64,000 nt of DNA from Russula earlei (Eukaryota; Basidiomycota; Agaricomycetes; Russulales; Russulaceae). The notes under the pieces were generated by a model, which searched no databases, was not told the DNA's origin, and worked only from the letters and a program-made list of their open reading frames with translations. A program made the position numbers and the translations under genes. Positions 11,308 through 22,706 of this stretch are shown one piece after another. The DNA lies in the NCBI GenBank assembly GCA_025769875.1, contig JAGFNK010000090.1, forward strand, positions 62,001 through 126,000. Direction: 5' to 3'. Numbering within the stretch: position 1 is the stretch's first letter; each line of letters starts with the position of its first letter.

Positions 11308-13161
11308 TGTCATGAACCATTTCCCAGAGAGGGCCTTTGAAGGACCCTTCCTTATGAGAGGAAACTCAGCCTCTATGGTGTCACCCTGTTCACACAGACA
11401 AAAGGGGTGAGTAGAGGTGTCCACAATATCACATGCGCATTGTCGCACGAGCGATTCTCGGCACAATCGACATACAGCAAGCCCCACTTAATGGCAACCC
11501 TTTTAGCAATAAAGGACAGTATTATATCCTCCCTGAGGACCCTTTATGACGACTAGAAGTGCTCTATAATAGGCACTAACACAATACTAAAGACCCTACA
11601 ACATGTTATTAGACTGACTCTAATAACTATAGAACGAACTATACAGCAATACTAAGGACCTTAATAGAAGTATTAGGGTCGACTCTAAAGACCCTAATAG
11701 AACTATATAAGGGGCCTTATAGGCAACCAAATTTCCTGAACCAAACTACAAGTCCTCAAATGACCGGCCCTAAACTAACTAACAGCAAATGAATCAGGTG
11801 CTTTGCATGTGTACTAGGACAGTAAACACGTGAACAATAAAGGCTCTTACTCATCAAGAGAAGCCTTCTTACTCAGCAGATTACTGAGCATGACTGAGCA
11901 TGCTCTGTTACACCATTTTCCTTTTACGTTTACTTCTTACCTGTGCTATGGACTGCTTGCTTTTGTACATCCCTTTACTTACTGGTCTTGTGATCTCTTA
12001 TGTCTTGTGATCCCTTCTGTGTTATCATGTGATCCATACACGTCCAGGTAACACTGGATTGCTGTTACTTTCCCTTTGTTTGGTTCTCTTTCCATTTATA
12101 TTTACCTCTTAGTTTCGACTGTGCAATGCTGCACATTTACGGTGCAGCACAGTTACTTGGTTCTGACTCATTTGTGGCCTCATTCCTATGACTCCTACTT
12201 ATGTATTATGACTCCTACTATACTAGTAGCACAGTCAAAGCGCAGCTATTGCTGCGCTTCTCCTGTATATATAAGCTCAGTACTTTGTGACCAAAGCCCT
12301 AAGCTTGGTCTCTTGTAGAATCCAACCTACTCTTGTCCAACATATTCTCCTGCAACCCACTTCACTCCTAATCCTCAAACCACATCCACCTCTCCATTTC
12401 ATCAACTCTTCACACACCATCTACCATCTACTCTTCGCCTTTCCCTTCCTTTCCTAAGAGTCTCTCTTCACTCCCCTGAGAAGAGCTCTCCTCCTTTAAG
12501 ACCTACCTTCCTTTACTCTCTCTGCAGTGTTCAAGGTCCCCGACGGACTTGAATGCATATAGCTAGTGGAACCAGCCCTAGTCTATCCCATTACAAACTT
12601 ACCCTAGCTTCTCAATGGACCAAGTTGTACTAGGAAGGGTCTATTGGCCATAACCTGTTTAGCATAAAACACTTCGACCGCTGCAGGGATCCTTACTCTT
12701 TATACACGGGAACCAGCCCGTTTCTTGAACACCTCTTCATCATCAACTCATCTTTACGCTTGTGAACTGACATGGCTAGTTACCGTGACATGCTCAGTAA
12801 GCACACTCTGACTTCTTACTCATCACTCTATTGTGCTTGATAACAAGGTTATGACTTGTTCCCTATTTAGCAGTTCTCTTGTAGTATATAAGCGCTCAAT
12901 AGAGTAGCAGACAGTCCTCAGACAGTCCATTTGTTTACAGCACTCTCCATCCCTGGGATACTCCTTTAAGGACCATCCCCTTGTGACTATTCTGGCTTCC
13001 TCCCTGTGTACCTGCTCAACTTTACCAGTAACCATACTGCTTTGGTATTTGTTACTACTCTGGACTCTACTTCTTGCTCACGCCGTCTTGGACATCTATC
13101 GACTCATCTTCAAACTAACCCCTTGCTCTTGAACTGGATTGTTCAACAGTGAGTCTTGACA
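11308..13161 (+). mobile_element. Solo LTR, family B, split by LTR-D
   Basis: Limits TGTCATGAACC and GAGTCTTGACA; flanks CATGT (11303-11307) and CGTGT (13162-13166) differ by one base. Removing the 885-bp LTR-D and its 5-bp duplication leaves 964 bp, the exact length of other family B copies. TATA-like AGTATATAAGCGC is near 12885. Confidence 0.9.
11906..12790 (+). mobile_element. Solo LTR, family D
   Basis: 885 bp, TGTTACACCATT to TTACCGTGACA, with perfect duplications TGCTC at 11901-11905 and 12791-12795. It landed in the GAGCATGCTC palindrome of the family B LTR. A TATA box (GTATATATAAGC) is near 12265. Seen once in this window. Confidence 0.9.
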
Positions 13162-14289
13162 CGTGTTGCACACAATGCAATCACACTTTTATACAACCAA
13201 ATTTCCTGATCTGTGGGATAAGATCAAGAGATGGGTACATACAGATGATCGGGCCAACTTTCTACAAATCTGGGAGGAGATCTCCACTTTGGGTCCCACA
13301 AAATTTTGTGAAGTACCTTGGGTGTGAATGGATGCCTGTGGTGCATATGGTTTTCTGGAAAAATTGGCATATCTTTGAAAAAGGGGACACTAATATGTTG
13401 ATTGAAGCATATGTGTTCCAACTGATCTAAAGATAAGATGACTTAATCATTTTTTAGATATCATCACATCCTCAAATCACACTGGCTTGATGGCAAGTGC
13501 AATCAGCAGATTGATCGAATCTTATTTGTGCTAGTGCATTGAATGGTGCCATATTACCAAAACAGGCACAAATGTCAGAAAGTTGGGCTCAATGGTCAGG
13601 ACCTGGTGGCTGACAGGGGTTGGAAATGTTTTGCCCATGCCAAGAGCATATCACAAGATTTGATCTTGCAATTTGATAAGATCTGTTTTTATGTCACATC
13701 ACAATCCTGTTCCAGATTATCCCCAGATTAGATTCTGTAACACATTGCCGCAATCTACATCCACTTTCCCTACCTCTGTCCTGAAGAGAACACCGAAAAA
13801 GCTCCCATAGAGAGTGCAAATAAATCCCCTGACCCACCATCCCCATCCACCAGGCCAAGGGAGAGCCTAGTATCTCTCTCACAGGAGATCATATCATTAT
13901 CACATGATCTCACATCTAGGCTTGAGGATGCTAATCAATCAGTGGAGATTGTTGAGGCTGTATGGGCCACCAAATACAGTTTGGTAGCTGCAATTAATAT
14001 AATTCTAGGTTACAAGGTCTTACCTGATAAGGAGGTAATTGCACCCAGTCAGCATACATGGACAGAGACAGCTGAGTGTATGGGTGTCAAACAGGGCCCA
14101 AAACAACAGACCAGTCTCCCCGATGCATGGGGACTGACAGTTGCGTTCTTTTCATGGTGGGTTGAGTTACCATAAAAGGTGATTATGTTGGCAAGAGAAT
14201 TGGTGCATCAATTATGCATTTGAATGTCACCAAATCATTTTCTCAATTACATATTCAATGACTTATTTATTAGCTATTAGACAAATAAG

Positions 14290-15683
14290 TTAAATTGATA
14301 CAAAAAAAGATTTTGTATTGTCAGGAACAGCAGCAGTTGAGGCCATTAGAGGCAGTGGTGCAAGTCCGAAGGGACCTGGTGCAAGGGAGGCAGTGGCATT
14401 GGAGGGAGGGGGGTTCCAAGGGAGGGACAATGGTTCCCCAAGGGCACACATTTGTGGCAGCAGATGTTGCATCAGGCTTGGCGTGCTTGCCCAACCATTT
14501 GCCCCTGGCATATGGATCATCATGAACATGGCAGTGCTTTCCCTTAGTGACACCGATGCTTCATGCTGTCAATCCCCGCGCATTGGGGAGACTGGTCCAT
14601 TGTTTTGGGCCCTGTTTGAGTTTGACACCCATATGCTTGGCTGTCTCCATCCATGTTTTCTGATTGGGTGTGATCACTTCCTTATCAGGTAAGACCTTGG
14701 AGCCTTGAATTAAATTGATTGCAGCTGCCAAACCATATTTGGCAGCCTGTGTGGCCTCAATGATCTCCACTGTTTGATTAGCATTTTCAAGCCTAGATGT
14801 GAGATTGCATGATAATGATATGATCTCCTGTGAGAGAGATACTAGGCTCTCCCTTGGTGTGGATGAAGAAGATGATGGGGATGGGGGGTCAGGTGATTTA
14901 TTTGCACTTTCCTTTTGTGTGCTCCCCTCAGGACAGAGGTAGGGAAAGTGGATGTAGATTGCTGCAATGTGTTTGCAGAATCTAATCTGGGGATAATCTG
15001 TGCAATCACAAGTTGTCTTCATCAGATCAATTGAGTAAAACATGCCAGAACAGGATTGGGAAGTGACGTGCAAGCAGATCTCATCGAATTGCAAGATTGA
15101 ATCTTGTGATATGCTCTTGGTGTGGGCAAAAAGTTTCCAACACCTGTCAGCCGCCAGGTCCTGACCATTGAGCCCAACTTTTGGACATTTGTGCCTGTTT
15201 TGGTAATATGGCACCATTCAATGCACTAGCACAAATAAGATTTGATTGAAACTGATTGCACTTGCCATTGAGCCAGTGTGATTTGAGGACATGATGATAT
15301 CTAAAAAGATTGAGTCATCTTATCTTTAGATCAGGAGGGTCACATATGCCTCGATCAACATGTTGGTGTCCTCTTCCTCAAAGATATGACAAATTTTCTG
15401 GTAAACCATGGACCACATATGCACCACAGGCATCCATTGAGACCCAAGATAGTTCACAAAAGTTTCTGGAACCTGAGGATCAGTGGAGATCTCCTCCTGG
15501 ATTTGTAGAAAGTCAGCCTGATCATCTGTATGTACCCATCTCTTGATCTTATCCCACAGATCAGGAAAATCATTAGCATTGAAGTGTGATCACATCGCAC
15601 GCAACACATGCCACTTGCAAAGCCATATCTGACTTCCCAGATAGGCAATCTTGAGGGTGGCAATCTGCGTGGCATCATGATCT
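14290..15683 (-). pseudogene. MULE B transposase, C-terminal half with SWIM finger
   Basis: On the minus strand an open stretch (15217 down to 14561) contains the SWIM zinc finger CDCTDY followed by RFCKHIAAIYIHFP, i.e. C-x-C then C-x-H, at about 14960-15015. A serine-rich linker and an AAKYGLAAAINLI helix follow. The remaining C-terminus (VAPGPFGLAPLP-like) reaches 14290 in another frame. 15300-15680 encodes the segment between the catalytic core and the finger. SWIM fingers accompany MULE transposases and probably bind DNA or protein. The N-terminal half lies beyond the copia insertion. Confidence 0.75.
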
Positions 15684-16068
15684 TGTTGAACCGGAACCCA
15701 AACAGATCAAAGAAGGCGAAGACCTTCATACAAGGTTCAAGATCCACTTAGATATGTTATGTGTTAGACAGTCCTTTAGCATATGTGCTTATGGCAATAG
15801 GGTTATGCATACTATGCTATCTATCACAAGATGCAGCCTTATGCTGTGTCTAGAACATTTCCACATCATGCATCACTGTATGCACGATATAGTGGACACC
15901 TGTAGTCACCTCTTTTGGACTTAGGAACAGCCCTGGGTCATAGAGGTATAAATACCATACATGTAGACAAGTATACACATCGCTCTACACCCCAATATCA
16001 CTTGAGCATTAGCACAACCTCTAAGGTGGGTTGCTTGGCCTGTTAGCTGCGCTCTATGCTGCGCAACA
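15684..16068 (+). repeat. 5' LTR of the copia element
   Basis: 385 bp, TGTTGAACCGG to CTGCGCAACA, with the TATA-like GGTATAAATACC near 15945. It is the intact partner of the interrupted 3' LTR. Confidence 0.92.
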
Positions 16069-16083
16069 GGTTATGGGCCCTGC
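16069..16083 (+). other. Primer-binding site, initiator-tRNA type
   Basis: GGTTATGGGCCCTGC follows the LTR directly. It is complementary to the anticodon stem-loop of initiator tRNA-Met, not to a tRNA 3' end. Drosophila copia uses the same kind of site with a cleaved half-tRNA as primer; the parallel is from knowledge of that element. Confidence 0.75.
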
Positions 16084-16236
16084 AAGCCATGCACCTTCAT
16101 CGGCTGCAACGATGGTGAAGCATCCCTGAAGCCTGCATGCTGCGGCAAGCTAGTCTACCCTATGGGGAGACTATGTTGGCTTGTTTGAATACAATACTCT
16201 TACTGATGACCTCTAAGCCCCTTTCTAACAGCTATT

Positions 16237-17976
16237 ATGTTGTCATCTCAACCCTCTGCCCCTGTTGTCCCCATCCTTGATGGTGCTAACTATGGTATTT
16301 GGTCAAAGGCTATGAAAGCCTACCTCATGTCCATTGGACTGTGGGGTTATTGCAATGGTACTTTTGACATACCAATCATCCCTGCCCTTCCCCAGGCACC
16401 TCTTCCCAAAGAGATTGCTGCCCAGGCTGCCAGTCAAGCAGCCCTGAAAGAATGGAACAAAGGGAATGATATGGCAGTCGGCCATATGGTCCTTAGATCT
16501 AGGGTCGCAATCCAACAGGATCTTATGTCCTTGGATAACACCAAAACAATTTGGAATCACCTTGAAACCCTTTATGGTATGGCAACCACCACTAGCATCT
16601 ATAAGGACTTCAAAGAAGCCATTTCCATTTGCTTAAACCCAAGCCTTCATCCTGGCCCACAATTGGATTGGATTCATGCTGCATTCCAGCACCTTACTGC
16701 ATCCTCTCTTGTTATCCCAAACACCTTGCAGGTGCTCATAATGCTTGCTGCCATTCCCCAGAAATGGGAAATGCTCGTACACATTGTCACTCAGAACTAC
16801 ACCCTTGAAGATCTTAATCCAAAGGATGTGCAAGAGGCAATTGTCTCTCAACATCAAACTGAGCTGAATTGTGGCACAAATAAAAAGCATAGCATGCAGA
16901 AGCTATCTGCTGTCAAGCACAAGCATGGTGACCCCTCCTTCTCTTCTCAGCAGCATGGCAATAAGCCCAAGTGTGATGAAGATAAGGATAAGCGCCAGCG
17001 CAGTAAGTGTGGCAGAAAAGGCAAAGGGAAAGGCAAGGAGAAATCCAATCACAGCCATGGTCCCAGGCAGTCTCATATTGCAGATGTTGCCACACTTCCA
17101 CTCCTGACCATTACCACTCTCACCCATCTGGGTCCCTCGGGGATCCAACAATGTACCATCCCTACTGCGACTGACCCTTGCAAATGCCCTTACAGCCCTT
17201 ACAAGGCCTTAAACAAAGCACTTGATCTTGCTGATGATCTTGGGGTAACCCCCACTATACAGACAGTCAAGACCCTCGAGCAGTGGATCTCAACTCAATC
17301 TGCTGCCTCAACAAGTGCAGTCAAATTACTGTCGCCCATCCCTGAGCCTATGGACCAGGACAATGGTGACTTCGCACAAACTAATATCTTGGATTTATTC
17401 GACATATATGATGGTATCCCAGAAGGTGCTGCCACCCCTGAGCATGCCCCAACTCCGTCGGATGAACCACTTGATTGGGGCAGTGACCCCGAAGATAACA
17501 AAGCATGCATGTGCCTCCCTCTCTCTTTTCACTTGCTAAAGAACTTTTTAGCATCTCCCCAGCCCCAAAGCAGGCTAGATATGTCTAATAAGTGCTTGCT
17601 TGTATCATACAATGTACAAATTAGTGAAGGGACTTCTTCCCTTCAAAGTGAATGTAACAAAAATTGTTCAAGATGTAGAGGAAAGCACAACTTGAGTAAA
17701 ATGGGATCCTTATGGCTCCTAGACTCTGGCGCATCAGCACACTTCACCTTCGAAATGAAAGACTTTATAGAGTATATGCCGCCTTTGCCACACAAAAAAT
17801 CCCCTGTGAAAACTGCTGATAACACAATCTATGTGGAAGGCAAAGGCGCTGTGTTGCTTCGGCACACTGTCAACTCTTGGTTGTCACATGCATTTCTCCT
17901 GTCCTCTATATTCCAAAAATTAACACTCAGATATTATCTGTGGGGGAGTTTTTACAACAAGGGATGCATGCATTAG
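16237..17976 (+). CDS. Copia Gag and protease part
   Basis: 579 codons from an ATG that begins MLSSQPSAPVVPILDG. Residues 1-210 form the UBN2-type copia Gag (GANYGIWSKAMKAYL, WNHLETLYGM). A basic lysine/glycine stretch follows at about 245-285. No classical CCHC knuckle is present, only CNKNCSRCRGKH just before the protease. The aspartic protease active site is LLDSGASAHF (about residue 490). The frame runs out at 17976 and the protein continues in another frame from about 17880, so a frameshift has separated protease from integrase. Confidence 0.85.
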   Translation: MLSSQPSAPVVPILDGANYGIWSKAMKAYLMSIGLWGYCNGTFDIPIIPALPQAPLPKEIAAQAASQAALKEWNKGNDMAVGHMVLRSRVAIQQDLMSLDNTKTIWNHLETLYGMATTTSIYKDFKEAISICLNPSLHPGPQLDWIHAAFQHLTASSLVIPNTLQVLIMLAAIPQKWEMLVHIVTQNYTLEDLNPKDVQEAIVSQHQTELNCGTNKKHSMQKLSAVKHKHGDPSFSSQQHGNKPKCDEDKDKRQRSKCGRKGKGKGKEKSNHSHGPRQSHIADVATLPLLTITTLTHLGPSGIQQCTIPTATDPCKCPYSPYKALNKALDLADDLGVTPTIQTVKTLEQWISTQSAASTSAVKLLSPIPEPMDQDNGDFAQTNILDLFDIYDGIPEGAATPEHAPTPSDEPLDWGSDPEDNKACMCLPLSFHLLKNFLASPQPQSRLDMSNKCLLVSYNVQISEGTSSLQSECNKNCSRCRGKHNLSKMGSLWLLDSGASAHFTFEMKDFIEYMPPLPHKKSPVKTADNTIYVEGKGAVLLRHTVNSWLSHAFLLSSIFQKLTLRYYLWGSFYNKGCMH

Positions 17977-19067
17977 GGAATAATAGACATATTTCCCTAC
18001 GAGAGGATGGACATATAATCCTGTCCTCTTACCCCTTATTCCCAGGTCAAACCATGTATTGGTTAGATGCCTCAATTGAAAGCATGCAAGTGCATTCTCT
18101 TATCTATGTGGTAGATTATGATGTCATTCACCGATGCCTTGGCCACCCATCTAAGGATGTCGTAACACATGCAAAGACACATACCAAGGGTCTCTCTGAT
18201 GACCTGAAAATCCCTCAGGAACAGCCAGTATGTCCTGGCTGCACGCAAGGCAAAATGCCTGCATCTGTGCACCCCCCTTCTGAAACTTGTGCTTCTGCAC
18301 TGTTCAAGCGTATCCACTCGGACCTAAAGAGTTTCCCTGTGAAGTTGTATCATAAGTATGAATATTTCGTCAGTTTCATTGACGATTATTTCTCCTATGC
18401 ATGGATTACACTCTTAAAAAATAAAAAGTCAACCATAATGGCTGTCAAGCAATTCCTTGCTATGGTCAAGAACCAATATAAAGCAGGAATTAAAGAGTGG
18501 ATGTCCAATGCTGGTGGAGAGTACAAGTCTGAGGCCTTTGACAATGTCCTAAAAGACTAAGGAATTAAAATCCTGCAAAGTGCCCCCTACACTCCACAAC
18601 AGAATGGACATGTAGAGCACTTGATGCACACTGTAATGGACAAAGCTCAGGCAATGCGCCTTGAAGCTTGTCTACCTCCCTCCTGGTGGGAATTTGCAGT
18701 GAATCATGGGACACACTGTTATAATAGGACACCAGCCAGATGCCTTCAATGGTGTACACCCTATGAAGTCCTAAAGAACAAGGTCCCTGATATCTCACAC
18801 CTCAGAGTATTTGGTTGCGGTGCATATGTGCACATACCAGAAAAGTGTCAAGTCAATAAGCTTTCGCCCAAAAGCAAGCTAATGATCTACCTTGGTCACA
18901 CTGAGGGGATCAAAGCCTCACTCTTTATGAGGCTCCCTAATAATATGCTTTACACTAATGCTACCACCCTCTATGATGAGACCTGTACCCCAAATGTGAC
19001 AAAGCGCGCACTAAAGGTACCACACGGATTAATGAGCTGCATGAAGAACTACCGCAACAACCTGTAG
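17877..19067 (+). pseudogene. Copia integrase region
   Basis: The frame continues from the protease end. The zinc-binding part reads HRCLGHPS and CPGCTQGKM. The catalytic core has HSDLKSF (first Asp), SFIDDYFSYAW (second Asp) and QQNGHVEHL (Glu). A TAA at 18558-18560 interrupts the core just before GIKILQSAPYTPQQNG. A frameshift near 19065 separates it from the linker before reverse transcriptase. Integrase would join cDNA to the genome; these breaks make this copy inactive. Confidence 0.85.
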
Positions 19068-19138
19068 AAGACACCATTCCTGGTGTTGACAACCCATTCC
19101 CTACAATCAAAAGTGAGGATGATGAGCAGCCTATACAG

Positions 19139-20764
19139 GTGCCACAAGAAGAGGAATGCGAGCAAATGCCCATCCCTCCTACACCGTCCCCTCCTCCTGT
19201 TGAAGAACCTGTACCTCTTCGAAGGTCTCAATGGTTGAGGAGAATACCTACCCATCCTGGCAACATCTATGGTGAATGCAGACACCCCACAGAAGTGGAG
19301 AAAGACATTTGGTGCACACAAACATGGAGAACAATGACAGAAAACCAACCCGGTAGCTCCGGTGAGGATAGTACATCAGGATCAGCCACACCAGGCCCTT
19401 ACCCTCCTGTCGTCCTTGACGATCAACCGCTGCAAGCCTCTGAGGATGAGGTAGAAGACATTCTACATCTAGCAAGGGAAGGGGGAGTCAAATTTCTGAA
19501 CTATCTGCTCACCCAAGCAGTTCCACTAAGTTCAGAAGCACCTGATACTGCAAAGATTCATGAATGGACCTTTAGAGACATTCTGCAAATGCCAAGTGAA
19601 CTCCAAAAGGAGTGGAAAGATGCTTGTCGCGAGGAGTTGGAATCCCTCCACAGATGCAAAGTCTTCGAACTAGTCAATCCTCCCAAGGATCGCAAAATAA
19701 TTAAAAATAGATGGGTACTCAACCTTAAGTCTGATGGTTGTAAAAAAGCCAGACTAGTTGCCAAAGGCTTCTCCCAAGTAGACGGCATTGACTATGATGA
19801 AATATTCTCACCTGTGGTATGGTTTGAGACAGTCCGCCTGATGATTGCACTTGCAGCGCTCAAAAACTGGCACATTAGCAGACTAGACATCAAGACTGCC
19901 TTTCTCTATGGTGAGATCAATGAAGAGCTCTATATGGAGCAGCCCAAGGGCTTCAGAATAAAAGGCCAAGAGCGTAAAGTCATGTGCCTTAAACATGCAA
20001 TATATGGACTCAAGCAAGTGGCACTTGCATGGTGGAAAGCCCTTGACAAGTCCATGGCCTCGCTCGGCCTTATTTGCCTTATGTCTGACTCTGGGCTCTT
20101 TGTTAGTAAAGACAAGAGCATCATAGCCATCATCTATGTTGATGATGTGCTCTTCTTTGGAGCAGACAAAAAACAAATCAATAAAACAAAGGAGCACTTC
20201 ATGAAGCTCTGGGAATGTCGAGATCTGGGTGATGCCCAAGAATTTCTATGCATGCACATCATACGCAAGTCCAGCCAGATACATCTGGACCAGACTGAAT
20301 ATCTTAAGAAAGTGCTGCAGCGTTTCGACTTGCTTAACACAAATCCTGCTCCTACTCCGCTACCAGAGGGCTATCACCCCTCTCCCAACACTTCTGCTGC
20401 TGACCTAGCCTTACGGTCAAAATTCCAGCAAGTTATAGGATCACTCCTATACATAATGCTTGGAATGCATACAGACATAGCCTTTGCCATCACTAGGTTG
20501 TCACAACATGCTGCCAATCCCTCAGAGGATCATTTAAATCGTGTATTCTATATTTGCCAATACCTCTTGGGAACCGCCGATTATGCTTTGGTCTATGATG
20601 GACCATCTAATGGCAGCTTAATGGCATATGCCAACTCTGACTGGGCTTCTGATCCGACTAATTGGAAGTCCACAACAGGCTATATGGCAAACCTGGCTGG
20701 AGCAATATTTTTGTGGAACTCACAAGCACAAAAACCAGTCGCGCTCTCCTCCACAGAAGCTGAG
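19139..20764 (+). pseudogene. Copia reverse transcriptase and start of RNase H
   Basis: A long open stretch. An acidic/proline-rich linker is followed by RT from WKDACREELESL through NRWVLNLKSDG, SRLDIKTAFLYGEINEELYM and the active site IIYVDDVLFFG (near 20150). QVIGSLLYIM and the RNase H part (ANSDWASDPTNWKSTTGY) follow, to SSTEAE, where LTR-A cuts the gene. Beyond the insertions RNase H resumes at 21363 (YMSLSDTRRQLVWI) and 22401 (PLFSDNQGS and HIDLHYHFI). RT itself has an intact active site. Confidence 0.88.
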
Positions 20765-21362
20765 TGTCAAAACTTACCTCCTTATTGGTTCATCGCTAAT
20801 CTGTTTTCTGTTATTGTTCTCTTCCATCACCCTTGTCTCTTTGGTTACCGTTTCATCCCTTGATAGTGATTGACAGCTGTCACTTTACCTTCTTGTGTTT
20901 CACCTTACCATTTGATCCCCTTTTGCTATTGGCTCACCTTTTATCTATTGTTCCACATATAGTACTGTACAGCCTCACTACATACAGTATTTAAGCACCT
21001 GTAAAAGCTGGGGAATGTCCCAAGCTTAGCTTTGTCCCATTTCCTGTTGCATCTCTTGCCCTGTATACACTCTCAATCACAACTTGCTTGTGCTGGTTTA
21101 CATCTTGCTTGACCTGAGCACATCTCAAGGAACCCTTGTGTTCCTCTTCCTCCTCCACCTTTCTCTCACCATCCTCCTCTCCTGTGAAACCAGGAGATCA
21201 ACTCTGTCTGTGGACTGAGTCATTGTCTGACTCAGCCTTGAGATGCTAAAAACCTTGATCCAGTCTCTTTGAGCTGGCCCCACTGAACCCTTGAACCAAG
21301 TCACAGGGACTTGGCCCCACTGAACCCTGAGCTAACACTCCAACAGCCACAATGCTGTAACA
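20765..21362 (+). mobile_element. Solo LTR, family A (copy 2), inside copia RNase H
   Basis: 598 bp, TGTCAAAACTTACC to GCTGTAACA, with perfect duplications CTGAG at 20760-20764 and 21363-21367. Same family and orientation as 6719-7310, sharing the block GGTTACCGTTTCATCCCTTG. Confidence 0.92.
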
Positions 21363-21436
21363 CTGAGTACATGTCGCTCTCTGACACAAGAAGACAGTTG
21401 GTTTGGATTAAATCCTTACTGACAGAACTTGGCATT

Positions 21437-22400
21437 TGTCAAGACTCACTGTTGAACAATCCAGTTCAAGAGCGAGGGGTTAGTTCAGAGATGAGTCGAT
21501 AGATGTCTAGGACAGCGTGGGCTAGAAGCAGAGTCCAGAGTAGTAACAAATACCAGAGAGGTACTGTTACTGTAAGAATCGAGCAAACACACAGAGAGGA
21601 GGCCAGGATAGTCACAAGGGGATGGTCCTTAAAGGAGTATCCCAGAGATGGAGAGTGCCGTAAACAAATGGACAGTCTGAGGACTGTCCACTACTTTATT
21701 GAGTGCTTATATACTACAAGAGAACTGCTAAATAGGGAACAAGTCATAACCTTGTTATCAAGCACAATAGAGTGATGAGTAAGAAGTCGGAGTGCGCTTA
21801 CTGAGCATGCTCAGTCATGCTCAGTAAGCTGCTGAGTAAGGAGGCTTCTCTTGATGAGTAAGAGCCTTCACTGTCCACATGTTCACTGCTGTAGTACATG
21901 TGCAAGCACCTGATTCATCTTCTGTTAGTTAGTTTAGGGCCGGTCATTTGAGGACTTGTAGTCTGGTTCAGGGAATAGTGTTATCCTGTAAGGCCCCTTA
22001 TATAGTTCTATTAGGGTCCTTAGAGTCGACCCTAATACTTCTATTAAGGTCCTTAGTATTGCCTTATAGTTCATTCTATAGTTATTAGAGTTAGTCTAAT
22101 AACACGTTGTAGGGTCTTTGATACTGTGTCAGTGCTTATTGTAGGGCACCTAGAGTCATCCTAAAGGGTCCTTAGGAAGGCCCTAATACTGTCTTTTATT
22201 GCTAAAAGGGTTGCCCTTAAGTGGGGCTTGCTGTATGTCGATTGTGCTGAGAATTGCTCACACAACAATGCGCACACGATATTGTGGACACCTCTACTCA
22301 CCCCTTTTGCTCGTGTGAACAGGGTGACACCATAGAGGCTGGGTTTCCTCCTATAAGGAAGGGTCCTTCGAGGGGCCTCTCCGGAGAATGGTTCATGACA
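21437..22400 (-). mobile_element. Solo LTR, family B, inside copia RNase H
   Basis: 964 bp, TGTCAAGACTCACTG to GGTTCATGACA on the plus strand, with perfect duplications GCATT at 21432-21436 and 22401-22405. The TATA box faces left, so the LTR is opposite to the copia. Only 69 bp of copia separate its left duplication from the LTR-A insertion. Confidence 0.92.
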
Positions 22401-22657
22401 GCATTAATCTTGCTCCCATCCCACTGTTCAGTGATAACCAAGGCTCAATATTCTTAGCCTCCAACCCTGTACAAGAAAAGTGCATCAAACACATTGATTT
22501 GCACTATCACTTCATTTGTGAAGTCATACAAAACAAACAGGTGGAGCTATTCTTTATTGAAGGGGCTAACAACCCAGCCAACATGTTCACCAAGAACCTT
22601 GGTTGTGTCAAGTTCCTCAAATTCAGGGAGCAACTAGGACTAATGTTCTACCCCTGA
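22401..22657 (+). pseudogene. Copia RNase H C-terminus
   Basis: Continues the gene after the LTR-B insertion: PLFSDNQGSIFLA, KHIDLHYHFICE, and the terminal NMFTKNLG motif shared by copia polyproteins. It stops at 22655-22657, about 50 bp before the purine tract and 3' LTR. Confidence 0.88.
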
Positions 22658-22697
22658 ATGTGGGAAAATGCTCACAGCATCTACCGATGCACTTAGC

Positions 22698-22706
22698 AAG
22701 GGGGAG
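22698..22706 (+). other. Polypurine tract of the copia element
   Basis: AAGGGGGAG lies directly before the TG of the 3' LTR, where plus-strand DNA synthesis starts in LTR retrotransposons. Confidence 0.75.

Larger units (their letters stand above)
6541..14138 (+). pseudogene. MULE A transposase, broken by insertions and stops
   Basis: Recognisable parts in order: the N-terminal GKRGGFNYDWEHG (about 6690); a Cys/Trp-rich region at 8164-8380; WEIKDDNIRLHPEDA and GFIGIDATHNITQY with the first catalytic Asp (8650-8920); the second Asp in TDHDAAQ-like sequence and LCKWHM before the insertion at 11308; and NQSVEIVEAVWATKYSL near 13940. Numerous stops and frameshifts lie between them, for example in 13250-13750. 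Known MULE transposases cut and paste through a DDE site and carry a SWIM zinc finger. Here the finger region (about 13690-13760) has lost its first cysteines. Non-functional. Confidence 0.75.

Noticed and set aside
20765..22400. Treating LTR-A and LTR-B inside the copia as parts of its coding region
   Set aside because: RNase H reads through once both and one duplication each are removed, and both units occur elsewhere alone.
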